From assembly GCA_964648215.1 (NCBI GenBank), contig CAZYMF010000088.1, forward strand, positions 1 to 18,818: 18,818 bases of DNA, in the 5' to 3' direction. Numbering within the stretch: the stretch's first letter is position 1; each line of letters opens with the position of its first letter. Origin of the DNA: CAZYMF01 sp964648215. GTDB lineage: Bacteria > Desulfobacterota > Binatia > HRBIN30 > JACQVA1. Positions 7,611-15,011 of this stretch are shown here, piece after piece. The notes under the pieces were generated by a model. It worked only from the letters and a program-made list of their open reading frames with translations, searched no databases and was not told where the DNA came from. Made by a program: the position numbers and the translations under genes.

Positions 7611-9788
7611 TCAGTCGTGACAGCCCAACAGGGCTGCGTTGACGGCGCCGGTCAGCTCGTCGATGGTCACCCGACCGTTCCCGTCGCGGTCGGCGCTGCT
7701 ACACTGGCCGGCAGCAATCTCCCCCAGCGCGATCCTGGTGGCGAGAACCAGCTCGTCGACGCTGACCGCGCCGTCGCCGTTGCAGTCGCCGACGCAGACC
7801 GGCAGGACCTTCTCCACCGCCGCCGCCACGTCGAGCTTGCCGTAGCCCCAGCTGTCGTTCGGCGCCGCTCCGGTGAACTCATCCTGGAAGGCGCTCGCGC
7901 GCACTATGTCGCCGACCTCCTGCCCCGTCAGCCGCGGGTTCGCTTGCAGCAGCAACGCCGCCGCGCCGGCCACCTGGGGTGCGGAGAAGCTGGTGCCGCG
8001 CGACGACACGTGAACGCCGTCGGCGCTCACCCGCCGCGGGTCCGGCGGCACCCCGGCCAGGCCGGAGCCGGTACCGTCGGCCCGCGACCACGCCGAGACC
8101 ACCCAGTTTCCTCCGGTGACGATGTCGGGCTTGATGCGGCCGTCCCGGGTGGGGCCGAGGCTGCTGAAGAACGCGAGATCGTCCAACGCCGGGGAATCGA
8201 GCTGTGTCGGTCCCGCCTGACTCGGCCAGGTGACGCGGAAGCTGGCGGCACCGACGGCGATCGCCCCGCGCGCCGTCGCCGGCATGCCCACGGTGTCGCT
8301 GGCGTCGACGTCGGCCGTGAACGGCTGCTCGTTGGCCGACCAGCATTGGTAGCGTCCGTTGGTGACGCCGCCCTCGTCGCGCAGGATGATCTGCCACGTG
8401 CCCAGCGGAATCGTGCCGCCGCTGGTGAGCGGCTCGGCCAGAAACATCACTTCCCGGCTGTTGTTGAGCGGGTCGACCGTGTCCACGCACAGGCTGACGA
8501 AGCTGGTGGAGGTCCGCTCCTGGACGCAATCCCCGACCGGCACGTTCGCATCGACCGTACCCTTCCCCGTCGGGTCGAAGAAGCCCAAGTCGACGACGTC
8601 CGCGGCGTCGAACCAGCAGTCCACCGAGAGCAGGTCGTTCGTCGACGAGTCGACGCGCACCTGGAGCGGATGCCCCCCCTTGGCCGATCCGGACGTGTGA
8701 ATGAACGCCTCGCCCTCGTTGCCGGCCGACACCGTCACGACGCGGCCCGGCTGGCTGACGAAGTCGTCGATCGCCATCTCCTCGGCGCTGGTGTCGTCGT
8801 GCGGGCCGAAGTGGTCGCCGAAGCTCATGTTGACCACCACCGGCTCGCCGAGAGCGGCGGCCTGGTCGCCGATCCACTGCAGCGCTGCGGTCACGTCGCC
8901 GCTGAGCATCAGATCCTGCTTGGACGTACCGCCCACCCGCACGGCGATGATGTCCGCCTGCGGCGCCACCCCGGTGTACCCGCCCGGCGCCAGCCCGTCG
9001 CTCGCGGCGCAGCCGGCGACGTGGGTGCCGTGACCGAGCAGGTCGACGCTGTTGACTTTGCCCTGGCCGAGCAGGGCGGCATTGATCCGGTCGGCCGTAT
9101 ACACCGTGCCGACGGGTACGTGGGAAGCGTCTTGCACCGGCGGCGCGCTGCCGATGCTTCCGCCCGAATCGCTGAAGCTCTGGTCGAACTGGTCCCACAG
9201 CAGGCGAATGCGCGTGGTCCCGTCGGCGTTGCGAAAATCGGCATGGGTGAAGTCGATTCCCGAGTCGATCAGCCCGAAGAGCACCCCGGCGCCGGTCAGG
9301 CGCGAAACGGCCCGGGCCTCGATCGCGCCGTTCTTCGCCGTGTTCACGTCGAGATGAAGTCGATGCGGATGCTCCAGCTGCAGGCGGCGAACGCCGGGTG
9401 CGGAGGCCACCTCCATCAGCTCGTCCGGGCTGAGGTCGAGCAACACCACGCGTCCGACCCGCGCCAGCACCGGATAGCCGGCTGCCTGCAACGCGGCGGC
9501 GGCAGCCGGCGCCGTCGCCTGCACCAGGACCCGCAGGGAAGGGGCGACGGCGGCACCCTGCCGGCCGCCCGGTCCGCCGCGCAAACCGAACGTCTGCGGC
9601 AGCCCGAGCAACGCCAGCGCCCGCCAGCGCTTCAGGCCGAGGGAGAGACGGCTCAGGGCGGAGTCCGAGGTGGACAGAGCCGACACGGGCACCGACGCCG
9701 CCAACAGGCGCCGCTGGCCCGCGCAGAGCAGCAAGGCAAGGACAAAGGGCAGGATGCGGGGCAGAAGAACACGCCGGAAGCTGGTCAC
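7611..9788 (-). CDS. Secreted subtilisin-type (S8) serine protease with C-terminal dockerin-like module
   Basis: A 725-residue exported protease. A signal peptide (about 1-30: basic start, then LLPRILPFVLALLLCA) is followed by a propeptide-like region to about 160. The S8 catalytic residues are D175 in FGLIDSGIDFTHADF, H253 in LLGHGTHVAG, the oxyanion-region N357 in VTVSAGNEGE, and S600 in SSRGTSFSAPQVAGAAALLL. A ~170-residue segment (360-530) with a beta-rich look separates the N357 region from the serine block. The last 60 residues (665-725) are a duplicated calcium-loop module: CVGDCNGDGAVSVDELV and ADRDGNGRVTIDELTGAVNA, bracketed by cysteines. This dockerin-like tail suggests docking to a cohesin-bearing surface protein, such as those encoded just upstream. 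The GTG start at 9788 begins the open frame; its Shine-Dalgarno is weak. No terminator separates it from fabF. Confidence 0.92.
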   Translation of the reverse strand: MTSFRRVLLPRILPFVLALLLCAGQRRLLAASVPVSALSTSDSALSRLSLGLKRWRALALLGLPQTFGLRGGPGGRQGAAVAPSLRVLVQATAPAAAAALQAAGYPVLARVGRVVLLDLSPDELMEVASAPGVRRLQLEHPHRLHLDVNTAKNGAIEARAVSRLTGAGVLFGLIDSGIDFTHADFRNADGTTRIRLLWDQFDQSFSDSGGSIGSAPPVQDASHVPVGTVYTADRINAALLGQGKVNSVDLLGHGTHVAGCAASDGLAPGGYTGVAPQADIIAVRVGGTSKQDLMLSGDVTAALQWIGDQAAALGEPVVVNMSFGDHFGPHDDTSAEEMAIDDFVSQPGRVVTVSAGNEGEAFIHTSGSAKGGHPLQVRVDSSTNDLLSVDCWFDAADVVDLGFFDPTGKGTVDANVPVGDCVQERTSTSFVSLCVDTVDPLNNSREVMFLAEPLTSGGTIPLGTWQIILRDEGGVTNGRYQCWSANEQPFTADVDASDTVGMPATARGAIAVGAASFRVTWPSQAGPTQLDSPALDDLAFFSSLGPTRDGRIKPDIVTGGNWVVSAWSRADGTGSGLAGVPPDPRRVSADGVHVSSRGTSFSAPQVAGAAALLLQANPRLTGQEVGDIVRASAFQDEFTGAAPNDSWGYGKLDVAAAVEKVLPVCVGDCNGDGAVSVDELVLATRIALGEIAAGQCSSADRDGNGRVTIDELTGAVNAALLGCHD

Positions 9789-9842
9789 ACCCGCCTACGA
9801 TCTCGAGGCCAATGGGGACACGCCCTGGCCCTTTCGTAACCG

Positions 9843-10490
9843 CTACACCCGGCGCGCGCTCTCTCGCCGCAACAACAGCACCAGCGGCAGCAGCAGCAAC
9901 CCGGTGGCGGCACCCGCCCGCGCCGTGCCACCGCCAATGGCGCAACCGCCGCCCGCAGCCGACGATGAACCGCCCGCCGAGCTACCCGCGCCGCTGGCCA
10001 CCTGGACCGCAGCGCTGGCGCATTCCACCCCGACGGCCTTGCCCGCCGTGGTGCTGGCGCTCGCCTTCGTGCAGCTCAAGGGAAACTTGGATGCCGCCGC
10101 GTTGTCGGCAACCTTGACGTCGCAGGTGTAGAGCACTGACCCATCGGGGATCGGCTGGCCCGTCGAGCGCAGGATCAAAGCGCGGGCACGCTCGCAATTC
10201 ACCCCCGGCGTGCAGCCCTGCGGCTGGAAGCGCACCGTGCTGAGCGGACCGCCGAGGGAGGGATCGATCTGGCACGACGTCAACGACGCCGTCGGGCCGA
10301 AGGTGATGTCATTCATCGTCGCCCCGATCTGCTCGCCGGCAGCATCGAGGGTGACGCGAATCTGCGCCGTTGCCCCGGGCGCCACCGTGGCAGACGAGAT
10401 GTTGATGGAGACGGCGTGGGCGGGTACGGCAGCAACGATCAGCCCGGCTGCCAGAGCCGTCGCGACACCGAGTGCGCTCTTCACCTTCAT
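9843..10490 (-). CDS. Exported cohesin-like protein with Cys-containing C-terminal sorting tail
   Basis: A 215-residue protein. Residues 1-26 are a signal peptide ending in VPAHA. Residues 27 to about 165 look like a cohesin-type beta-sandwich: VSINISSATVAPGATAQIRV opens it, and IPDGSVLYTCDVKV lies near its end. It is clearly paralogous to the domain of the protein encoded at 11498-12472. A Gly/Ser/Ala-rich spacer (166-182) leads to GGGCAIGGG with C183, a hydrophobic helix (ATGLLLLPLVLLL) and a basic end (RRESARR). That layout matches MYXO-CTERM-like sorting signals. The ATG at 10490 has a strong GAGGAGGG Shine-Dalgarno. An upstream terminator isolates it from the previous gene, so it should have its own promoter; none was confidently placed. 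The protease gene follows after 54 bases. Confidence 0.75.
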   Translation of the reverse strand: MKVKSALGVATALAAGLIVAAVPAHAVSINISSATVAPGATAQIRVTLDAAGEQIGATMNDITFGPTASLTSCQIDPSLGGPLSTVRFQPQGCTPGVNCERARALILRSTGQPIPDGSVLYTCDVKVADNAAASKFPLSCTKASASTTAGKAVGVECASAAVQVASGAGSSAGGSSSAAGGGCAIGGGTARAGAATGLLLLPLVLLLRRESARRV

Positions 10491-10585
10491 ATTGACCCTC
10501 CTCTACAGCGCGAATCCTACTGCATTCCCTGCACGGAGGCCAGAGACGAGACGGCCGCGCTGGCGACGGGAAGCGCGCGGGCCAC

Positions 10586-10616
10586 AAAAAAAAGGGGGCT
10601 CGTTCGAGCCCCCTTT
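10586..10616 (-). terminator. Intrinsic terminator after the Pro/Thr-stalk cohesin-like gene
   Basis: AAAGGGGGCTCG (10591-10602) and CGAGCCCCCTTT (10605-10616) form a perfect 12-base inverted repeat. On the minus strand it is followed by eight Ts (complement of the A-run 10586-10593). This is a textbook Rho-independent terminator 38 bases beyond the stop of the gene at 10654-11388. It divides the exported-protein block into two transcription units. Confidence 0.93.
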
Positions 10617-10653
10617 CCCTTACTTCTTCACCTGCGCGTGATCGCGCTCCGGA

Positions 10654-11388
10654 CTAGCGCGACCGACGGCGCAGCCACAGCAGTCCCACGGCCGGGAACA
10701 GCAGCAGCCAGCCGGTCGAGCCCTGGTGCGTCGACACGATCTGGCAGCCGTCGTCGTCCTTCGCCGAGCTGGTCGGCGTCACCGTCGGCGTGTTCGTCGG
10801 CACCGGGGTGTTCGTCTTCGTCGGCGTCAAGGTGGCCGGCAGAGTGTTCGTTGGCGTCGGGGCCAGCGTGTTCGTCGGCGTCGCCGTCGGCGTCGGCGGC
10901 ACGACGACGCTGATCTCGCCATTGGCCCCGGACATGGGCAGGTCGGTCTCGCCATCCGTCGTACCGGACGGATTGAGGACCTGCACGGCATAGGTGTCAC
11001 CCTCCTGGGCGCCGGCCGGGATGGTGACATTCAAAGTTCCGACATCAACGGTGCCGGTGAGGGCCGGGCTGAAGTTGTTGAACCACCCGACCAGCCGCGT
11101 CGCGGGTCCATTGTCCAGATCGAGGCTCGGTGCCCCGACCTTCGAGGTAAACGTCACCTGGTCGGTGAGCGCAGGCGCCGATCCGTTCGGGGCAACCGTG
11201 AGATTGAACTGCATCGTCGCCACCTGCATCCCGTCGGGAACGGTCATGCTGACGGGCACGGCAATCGTCGCGCCGGCCATCCCCTGTATGTCTCCGGCGT
11301 TCACGGTCGTCGTCTGCGCGAGCACAGGCACCGCGGACGCCGACAAGAACAGACCCGTCACCACTGCCAAAATCCAACGCTGCCTCAT
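10654..11388 (-). CDS. Exported cohesin-domain protein with Pro/Thr stalk and Cys-containing sorting tail
   Basis: A 244-residue surface-type protein. Residues 1-25 form a signal peptide (LSASAVPVLAQ). Residues 26 to about 163 resemble a cohesin domain: VNAGDIQGMAGATIAVPVSM, MQVATMQFNLTV, and VTIPAGAQEGDTYAVQVLNP near the end. Residues 165-208 are a Pro/Thr-rich linker of PTNT-like units, as in stalks that hold a domain away from the cell. The tail is DDDGCQI with C215, a spacer, the hydrophobic WLLLFPAVGLLWL, and RRRSR. This parallels the tail of the next gene downstream. The ATG at 11388 is chosen because it follows AAAGGAGC at good spacing and begins the signal peptide; an upstream open extension overlaps the previous gene. 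It is the best candidate anchor of the putative assembly. Confidence 0.8.
   Translation of the reverse strand: MRQRWILAVVTGLFLSASAVPVLAQTTTVNAGDIQGMAGATIAVPVSMTVPDGMQVATMQFNLTVAPNGSAPALTDQVTFTSKVGAPSLDLDNGPATRLVGWFNNFSPALTGTVDVGTLNVTIPAGAQEGDTYAVQVLNPSGTTDGETDLPMSGANGEISVVVPPTPTATPTNTLAPTPTNTLPATLTPTKTNTPVPTNTPTVTPTSSAKDDDGCQIVSTHQGSTGWLLLFPAVGLLWLRRRSR
10765..10896 (-). repeat. Imperfect tandem repeat encoding the Pro/Thr linker
   Basis: Degenerate repeats of units like GTGTTCGTCGGCGTC on the plus strand encode PTNT, PTKT and PTVT-type units on the minus strand (residues 165-208). The repeat is within the gene and keeps frame, so its copy number may vary between strains and change stalk length. 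Confidence 0.75.
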
Positions 11389-11497
11389 TGTCAAGCTCCT
11401 TTCCTTCGATAGACGCAATCCAGTTTCATCGCACAAAGAGAACGTGAAAAGCGGCACTTTGTCTCCGTGTCCTGCTCTGAGCCACTTTCCCGCAGGC

Positions 11498-12472
11498 CTA
11501 CTGGTGCAGCGACGAGGTACAGCTCCCCCCGACGCCGGACCGGTCATAACGCGGCAACGTCGGCAGCAGCGAGCGCTTGAAGCACGCCACCACGTCGTTG
11601 TTGCGAATCGAGCCGTCGCCACCGCACGTCGGCGGGCTGTCCTCGGTGATCGAGTCCATGCCGGAGAAACGAGCCGTTCCCGACGGCGGCGGACCGAGGA
11701 GCGACGCCTTGAAGATCGCCACGATGTCGGAGTTGTTGATCGTTCCGCTGCCGAACTCGCCCGCGTTGTCACCGGTGCTCGGCGCCACGTCGCAGACGAA
11801 AATCGGGCTCGCCGTGCTCGCCGTCACGCTCCCGTCGGTACTGCCGCAGGCAGGCGCCGAGCCGCCGGCGTCGCTGCACGCGGCCTGAAAGCTGGTATCG
11901 CTCGCCACGGCTCCGCTCAGCGTGAGGGGATAGGATTGCTCGAGCGTAGCGTCGGGAGAGATGTCGACGGTGCAGGAGTACAGAGGACCGTCGGGAATCG
12001 CATCGGTGTTGTCCAAGGCGATGATGACCGCGCGCAGCCCAGTGCACGCGGTACCGGTGCACCCCGACGGAAGGAACGAGAAGAACCCGCCCTTGTTGAT
12101 CGACGAGTTGACGGCACAATCCGGAGCGCTGGTGACGTTCACGCACGGCTCCTTGCCGGTGAAGGGCTGCTGGAGATCGGGGCAATCGGCGTCCGTGCTG
12201 CACGACTGCGTCGTGGTCACGCTGCAGTTCCCCATCGTACGCACGGCCACCGGCGTATTGGTGGAGTCGAAGGCGACGTCGTTCTGCACGCCGTTGATGT
12301 TGGCACCCTCCGCGTTCAGCGACACCGAGAAGGTCACCTGGGTGCCCGGCGCGCCGGTGGGAGTCCCCACGCTGAGGGAGACGGCCTGAGCCAGCCCCGG
12401 CGCGAGCAGCAGTACGCCAACGCCGGCGAGCAGGCCCGGCCGGAAAATTCGACTCGTCTTCATTCCTTGCAT
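11498..12472 (-). CDS. Exported protein with cohesin-like domain and C-terminal dockerin-like repeats
   Basis: A 324-residue exported protein. A signal peptide covers about residues 1-30 (LLAGVGVLLLAPGLAQA). A cohesin-like beta-sandwich (about 31-220) starts VSLSVGTPTGAPGTQVTFSV, contains a cysteine-rich insertion (83-143), and has IPDGPLYSCTVDISPDA, which aligns with IPDGSVLYTCDVKV in the protein encoded at 9843-10490. The C-terminus has two dockerin-like halves, GSGTINNSDIVAIFKASLL (241-259) and GGDGSIRNNDVVACFKRSLL (284-303). Carrying both module types, it could bridge other components or polymerise. The start is set at the ATG at 12472 because GGAGGAGGG lies just upstream; an ATG at 12463 is a close alternative. 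A small possible leader ORF and two palindromes lie upstream. No sorting tail is present. Confidence 0.78.
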   Translation of the reverse strand: MQGMKTSRIFRPGLLAGVGVLLLAPGLAQAVSLSVGTPTGAPGTQVTFSVSLNAEGANINGVQNDVAFDSTNTPVAVRTMGNCSVTTTQSCSTDADCPDLQQPFTGKEPCVNVTSAPDCAVNSSINKGGFFSFLPSGCTGTACTGLRAVIIALDNTDAIPDGPLYSCTVDISPDATLEQSYPLTLSGAVASDTSFQAACSDAGGSAPACGSTDGSVTASTASPIFVCDVAPSTGDNAGEFGSGTINNSDIVAIFKASLLGPPPSGTARFSGMDSITEDSPPTCGGDGSIRNNDVVACFKRSLLPTLPRYDRSGVGGSCTSSLHQ

Positions 12473-12480
12473 CGCGATCC
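12473..12480 (-). promoter_or_regulatory. Start-deciding ribosome-binding region of the cohesin/dockerin gene
   Basis: On the minus strand GGAGGAGGG, reaching a few bases beyond this interval, ends 6 bases before the ATG at 12472. It favours that ATG over the one at 12463 and over the upstream open extension. Confidence 0.6.
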
Positions 12481-12506
12481 CTCCTCCAAGGACTTCCTTG
12501 GCCGAG

Positions 12507-12581
12507 CTAGAGATTTTTTCCATCACCGGAGTCGGCCCTCCCCATTGCGCGCCCTGCCGCAAAGTCAAAACCCGTCAGCAT
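12507..12581 (-). CDS. Possible 24-residue leader ORF
   Basis: An ATG at 12581 preceded by GGGAGGAG with a 5-base spacing opens a frame of 24 codons ending in TAG at 12507. It begins MLTGFDFAAGRAMG and ends SGDGKNL. The ribosome-binding site is among the best in the window, although the product is tiny and resembles nothing I know. It ends 34 bases before the ATG of the cohesin/dockerin gene. It may be a regulatory leader peptide, a small protein, or a chance frame in a leader region. Confidence 0.35.
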   Translation of the reverse strand: MLTGFDFAAGRAMGRADSGDGKNL

Positions 12582-12615
12582 GGTCGCTCCTCCCAATTCG
12601 TATAGGCACCCGCCT

Positions 12616-12651
12616 GTTACCGCCCGGTAACCCGGGGATGACAAAGTGTCA
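12616..12651. promoter_or_regulatory. Two adjacent palindromes upstream of the cohesin/dockerin gene
   Basis: GTTACC-GCCC-GGTAAC (12616-12631) and TGACA-AAG-TGTCA (12639-12651) are perfect inverted repeats 7 bases apart, between two genes of the minus-strand block. A TTGACA that could act as a -35 box overlaps the second on the minus strand (12652-12647), but no good -10 follows at normal spacing. They may be operator sites or RNA hairpins. No T-run makes either an intrinsic terminator. Confidence 0.4.
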
Positions 12652-12669
12652 ATGCCGCGGCTTCGCACC

Positions 12670-13590
12670 TCACGGCGGGCACCCGTTCAGCGCGTTGTTC
12701 ACCCCCGCGGTCAGCTCGTCGACGGTGACCGTGCTGCTGCTGTCGCGATCGAAGGCCGTGCAAGTATTGAGCAACGCCGGATTGAGGGAGATGTTGACGC
12801 CCTTCACCAGCTCGTCGACGGTGACCGTGCCGTCGCTATTACAGTCGCCGACACAGGCCACCGGGATGTTTGCGGTCGCGTTGGTGATCGCCACCTTGCT
12901 GACCTCGGGCTGCTGCGTGCGGTCGAAGGTCTGATCCTTCGCCGAGACGTCGCCGATGGACAGAAACGCACCGAACTGCGGTTTCGGGGACTGCGACTGG
13001 GAATCCACTTCGGAGAAGACGTGCAACGGGATCGTGCCCCCGGCGACAGGGGTGAGATCGATCGTCAGCAATGACCCGCTCGGCAGGACTGGAATGGTCA
13101 CCGGCCCGGTGGCCGGCAGGTCCTTGGGGCCGTAGACGACGACGTTGATGAAGTTGTCCCGCGTCTGCCCGGCGTCGGGGCACAGGCAACGGGTCCGCGG
13201 GGTGCCGTTGCTGGTGGTGCAGCGCAGGTTCTCCACCACGACCTTGAAGTTGCTCTTGATCGCGTCGGCGACGTGAATCGCCGGCGTCAAGCCGTCACCC
13301 GAGTCGGAGCAGTCCGCCAGCATCAGGGGCGTGCTCGAGCCGGTGCCGGGGATGCCGAGCGTAAACGCCAGCGCGGCGGTCTCGTCGTTGCCCTGGTCGG
13401 CAACGCCGTCATTCGGCCCTTGCGTGTAGCTGACGCCGACGGTCATGGTGTTCCCCACCGAGCCGGTGCCGCCCGTGACCGTGACCTGTGCGCAGTTCGA
13501 CGTGCACGCCACTTGGGCAAAGCCGGCTTGAGCCAGAAGCAAGGAGGCCGCCGCGGCCATCAGACTCGTTACTCCAGCGCGCCTTAACAT
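12670..13590 (-). CDS. Exported beta-rich protein with C-terminal dockerin-like module
   Basis: A 306-residue exported protein. The signal peptide is about 1-25 (VTSLMAAAASLLLAQAGFAQ). Residues 27-240 are a Thr/Val/Gly-rich domain of unknown family with several cysteines (C29, C33, C94, C124, C135, C137). The tail (246-304) is a clear dockerin-like duplication: ACVGDCNSDGTVTVDELVKG and AFDRDSSSTVTVDELTAGVN, closed by a cysteine in LNGC. The ATG at 13590 has GGGAGG upstream and starts the signal peptide; in-frame codons before it lack one. A 26-base block at its 3' end is identical to the 3' end of the next gene upstream, showing shared origin of the tails. The propeller gene ends 71 bases before it, so co-transcription is likely. 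The central domain's function is unknown. Confidence 0.82.
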   Translation of the reverse strand: MLRRAGVTSLMAAAASLLLAQAGFAQVACTSNCAQVTVTGGTGSVGNTMTVGVSYTQGPNDGVADQGNDETAALAFTLGIPGTGSSTPLMLADCSDSGDGLTPAIHVADAIKSNFKVVVENLRCTTSNGTPRTRCLCPDAGQTRDNFINVVVYGPKDLPATGPVTIPVLPSGSLLTIDLTPVAGGTIPLHVFSEVDSQSQSPKPQFGAFLSIGDVSAKDQTFDRTQQPEVSKVAITNATANIPVACVGDCNSDGTVTVDELVKGVNISLNPALLNTCTAFDRDSSSTVTVDELTAGVNNALNGCPP

Positions 13591-13661
13591 GTCGCTGCTA
13601 CCTCCCACGGCCATTTTCCGCCACGGCCGCTCCTCCACGGACTTCGCCCGGAACCGCCCCC

Positions 13662-15011
13662 TCACGATGGGCACCCGTTCAGCGCGTTGTTCACTGCCAT
13701 GTTGAGCTCGACAACCGTGGGGATGGTCCCGAAGCCGGCGGAGCACGAGGACATCGGTTCGGTTCCCAGGGTGCAGTCGATGCCGGTTATCAGCTCCTGG
13801 GCAGTCACCGTGTTGTCACCGTCTTCGTCGCCGACGCATCCGGTACCACCTCCCACGCTCTGGTTCAAGAGTACCGAGATGTCGTCGCTGTCCGCATTCG
13901 CGGTCAGGATGTCCGGTTGCATGTCGCCGTTCAGATCGGCGACCGCCACCGAGAACGGAGAGATTCCGCCCACGTCGAAGAAGTCGGCCGGCTCGAAGGT
14001 GCCGTCGCCGTTACCGCGAAAGACGCCGACCTGGTCGTTGCCGCTGAGCGCCGCCACGATGTCCCGCTTCCCGTCGCCGTTGAAATCGGCCACGCGTACC
14101 CACTCGGGAAAGCTCAGCACGCCGGCGTCCAGGCTCTGCGCGTCGCCGAAAGTGCCGTCGCCGTTGTTGAGCAGAACCGAAACGTCGTCCGAGTCCTCGT
14201 TGGCGACCAGCATGTCGAGCTTGGCATCGCCGTTCACGTCGGCCAGGGCAACCGAGGCCGGCGACGTGCCCACCAGGTAGCAACCCACGGGCAGGGGATC
14301 GGCGCTACAGTCGGGGGCATCGAACGTTCCATCGCCCTTGCCGGTGAGCACCGCGACCATGTCTTGATCGTTCAGCGCCACCACCAGGTCGAGGTTGCTG
14401 TCGCCGACGATGTTCGCCGCCGCCAGCCCGAACGGGCTGCCGAGAACGTCGGTGCTCAACGCCACCGAGAACGTTCCATCGGTGTCCTTGTTTCCCAGCC
14501 GCACGGTCACCGTGTCGTCGAAGAGCTCGGCCGTGGCGGCGTCCAGCTTGCCGTCATTATTGAAGTCGCCGAGCACGATGGCCTCTGGCGAACCACCCTG
14601 GTCGCTGTTGGTGGGCCCGTTGAAGGAGGCGCCGCTGCCGGTGCCCATGAGCACGCTGACGTCGAAGGTGCCGTCGTTGGCGGTCGCCAGGTCGAGGTTG
14701 TTGTCGCTGGTCAGCTGTCCGGCCGCAATCGCCACGGGAAAGTCGCCTACGGTGTACGTCACGCCCGGATCCATGAAGGTCCCGTCGCCGGCACCCCACA
14801 GAACGGTGACGTCGCTCGAATCGCTGTTCGCCACGGCGACGTCGGCGTCCCCATTGTTGTTGAAGTCGGCCGCCACCAGGTCGAAGGGACCCGAGCCCAC
14901 CGGTATGGTCGACGCGGCGCCGAACTTCACCGCCGGGGTCTGCGCTCGGCCCTGACCCGCCGCGCCCAAGATCATCGTACCAAGCACAAGTACGACCAAG
15001 CCTCGTCGCAT
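13662..15011 (-). CDS. Exported FG-GAP/VCBS seven-bladed propeller with degenerate dockerin-like tail
   Basis: A 449-residue exported protein. The signal peptide (1-24) ends GAAGQGRAQ. Residues from about 30 to 385 contain seven FG-GAP-type repeats, for example VAADFNNNGDADVAVANSDS, VLGDFNNDGKLDAATAEL, ALADVNGDAKLDMLVANEDS and VADFNGDGKRDIVAALSG, most ending in a GDGTF-like loop. Seven blades suggest a complete integrin-alpha-like beta-propeller with calcium-binding loops, often used in extracellular binding. The tail (391-449) is dockerin-like: GCVGDEDGDNTVTAQELITG is good, but the second half has lost its acidic loop (SAGFGTIPTVVELNMAVNNA). The ATG at 15011 follows GAGAGGGC and starts the signal peptide; a TTG at 15122 would add 37 polar residues before it and is rejected. 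It is the first gene of the block, behind a strong promoter. Confidence 0.88.
   Translation of the reverse strand: MRRGLVVLVLGTMILGAAGQGRAQTPAVKFGAASTIPVGSGPFDLVAADFNNNGDADVAVANSDSSDVTVLWGAGDGTFMDPGVTYTVGDFPVAIAAGQLTSDNNLDLATANDGTFDVSVLMGTGSGASFNGPTNSDQGGSPEAIVLGDFNNDGKLDAATAELFDDTVTVRLGNKDTDGTFSVALSTDVLGSPFGLAAANIVGDSNLDLVVALNDQDMVAVLTGKGDGTFDAPDCSADPLPVGCYLVGTSPASVALADVNGDAKLDMLVANEDSDDVSVLLNNGDGTFGDAQSLDAGVLSFPEWVRVADFNGDGKRDIVAALSGNDQVGVFRGNGDGTFEPADFFDVGGISPFSVAVADLNGDMQPDILTANADSDDISVLLNQSVGGGTGCVGDEDGDNTVTAQELITGIDCTLGTEPMSSCSAGFGTIPTVVELNMAVNNALNGCPS

Noticed and set aside
10765..10896. CRISPR-like or intergenic tandem repeats
   Set aside because: The repeats lie inside a coding frame, are degenerate, have no spacers and encode a Pro/Thr linker.
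7611..15011. Cellulosome for plant polysaccharide breakdown
   Set aside because: No glycoside hydrolase, carbohydrate-binding module or multi-cohesin scaffoldin is present in the window.
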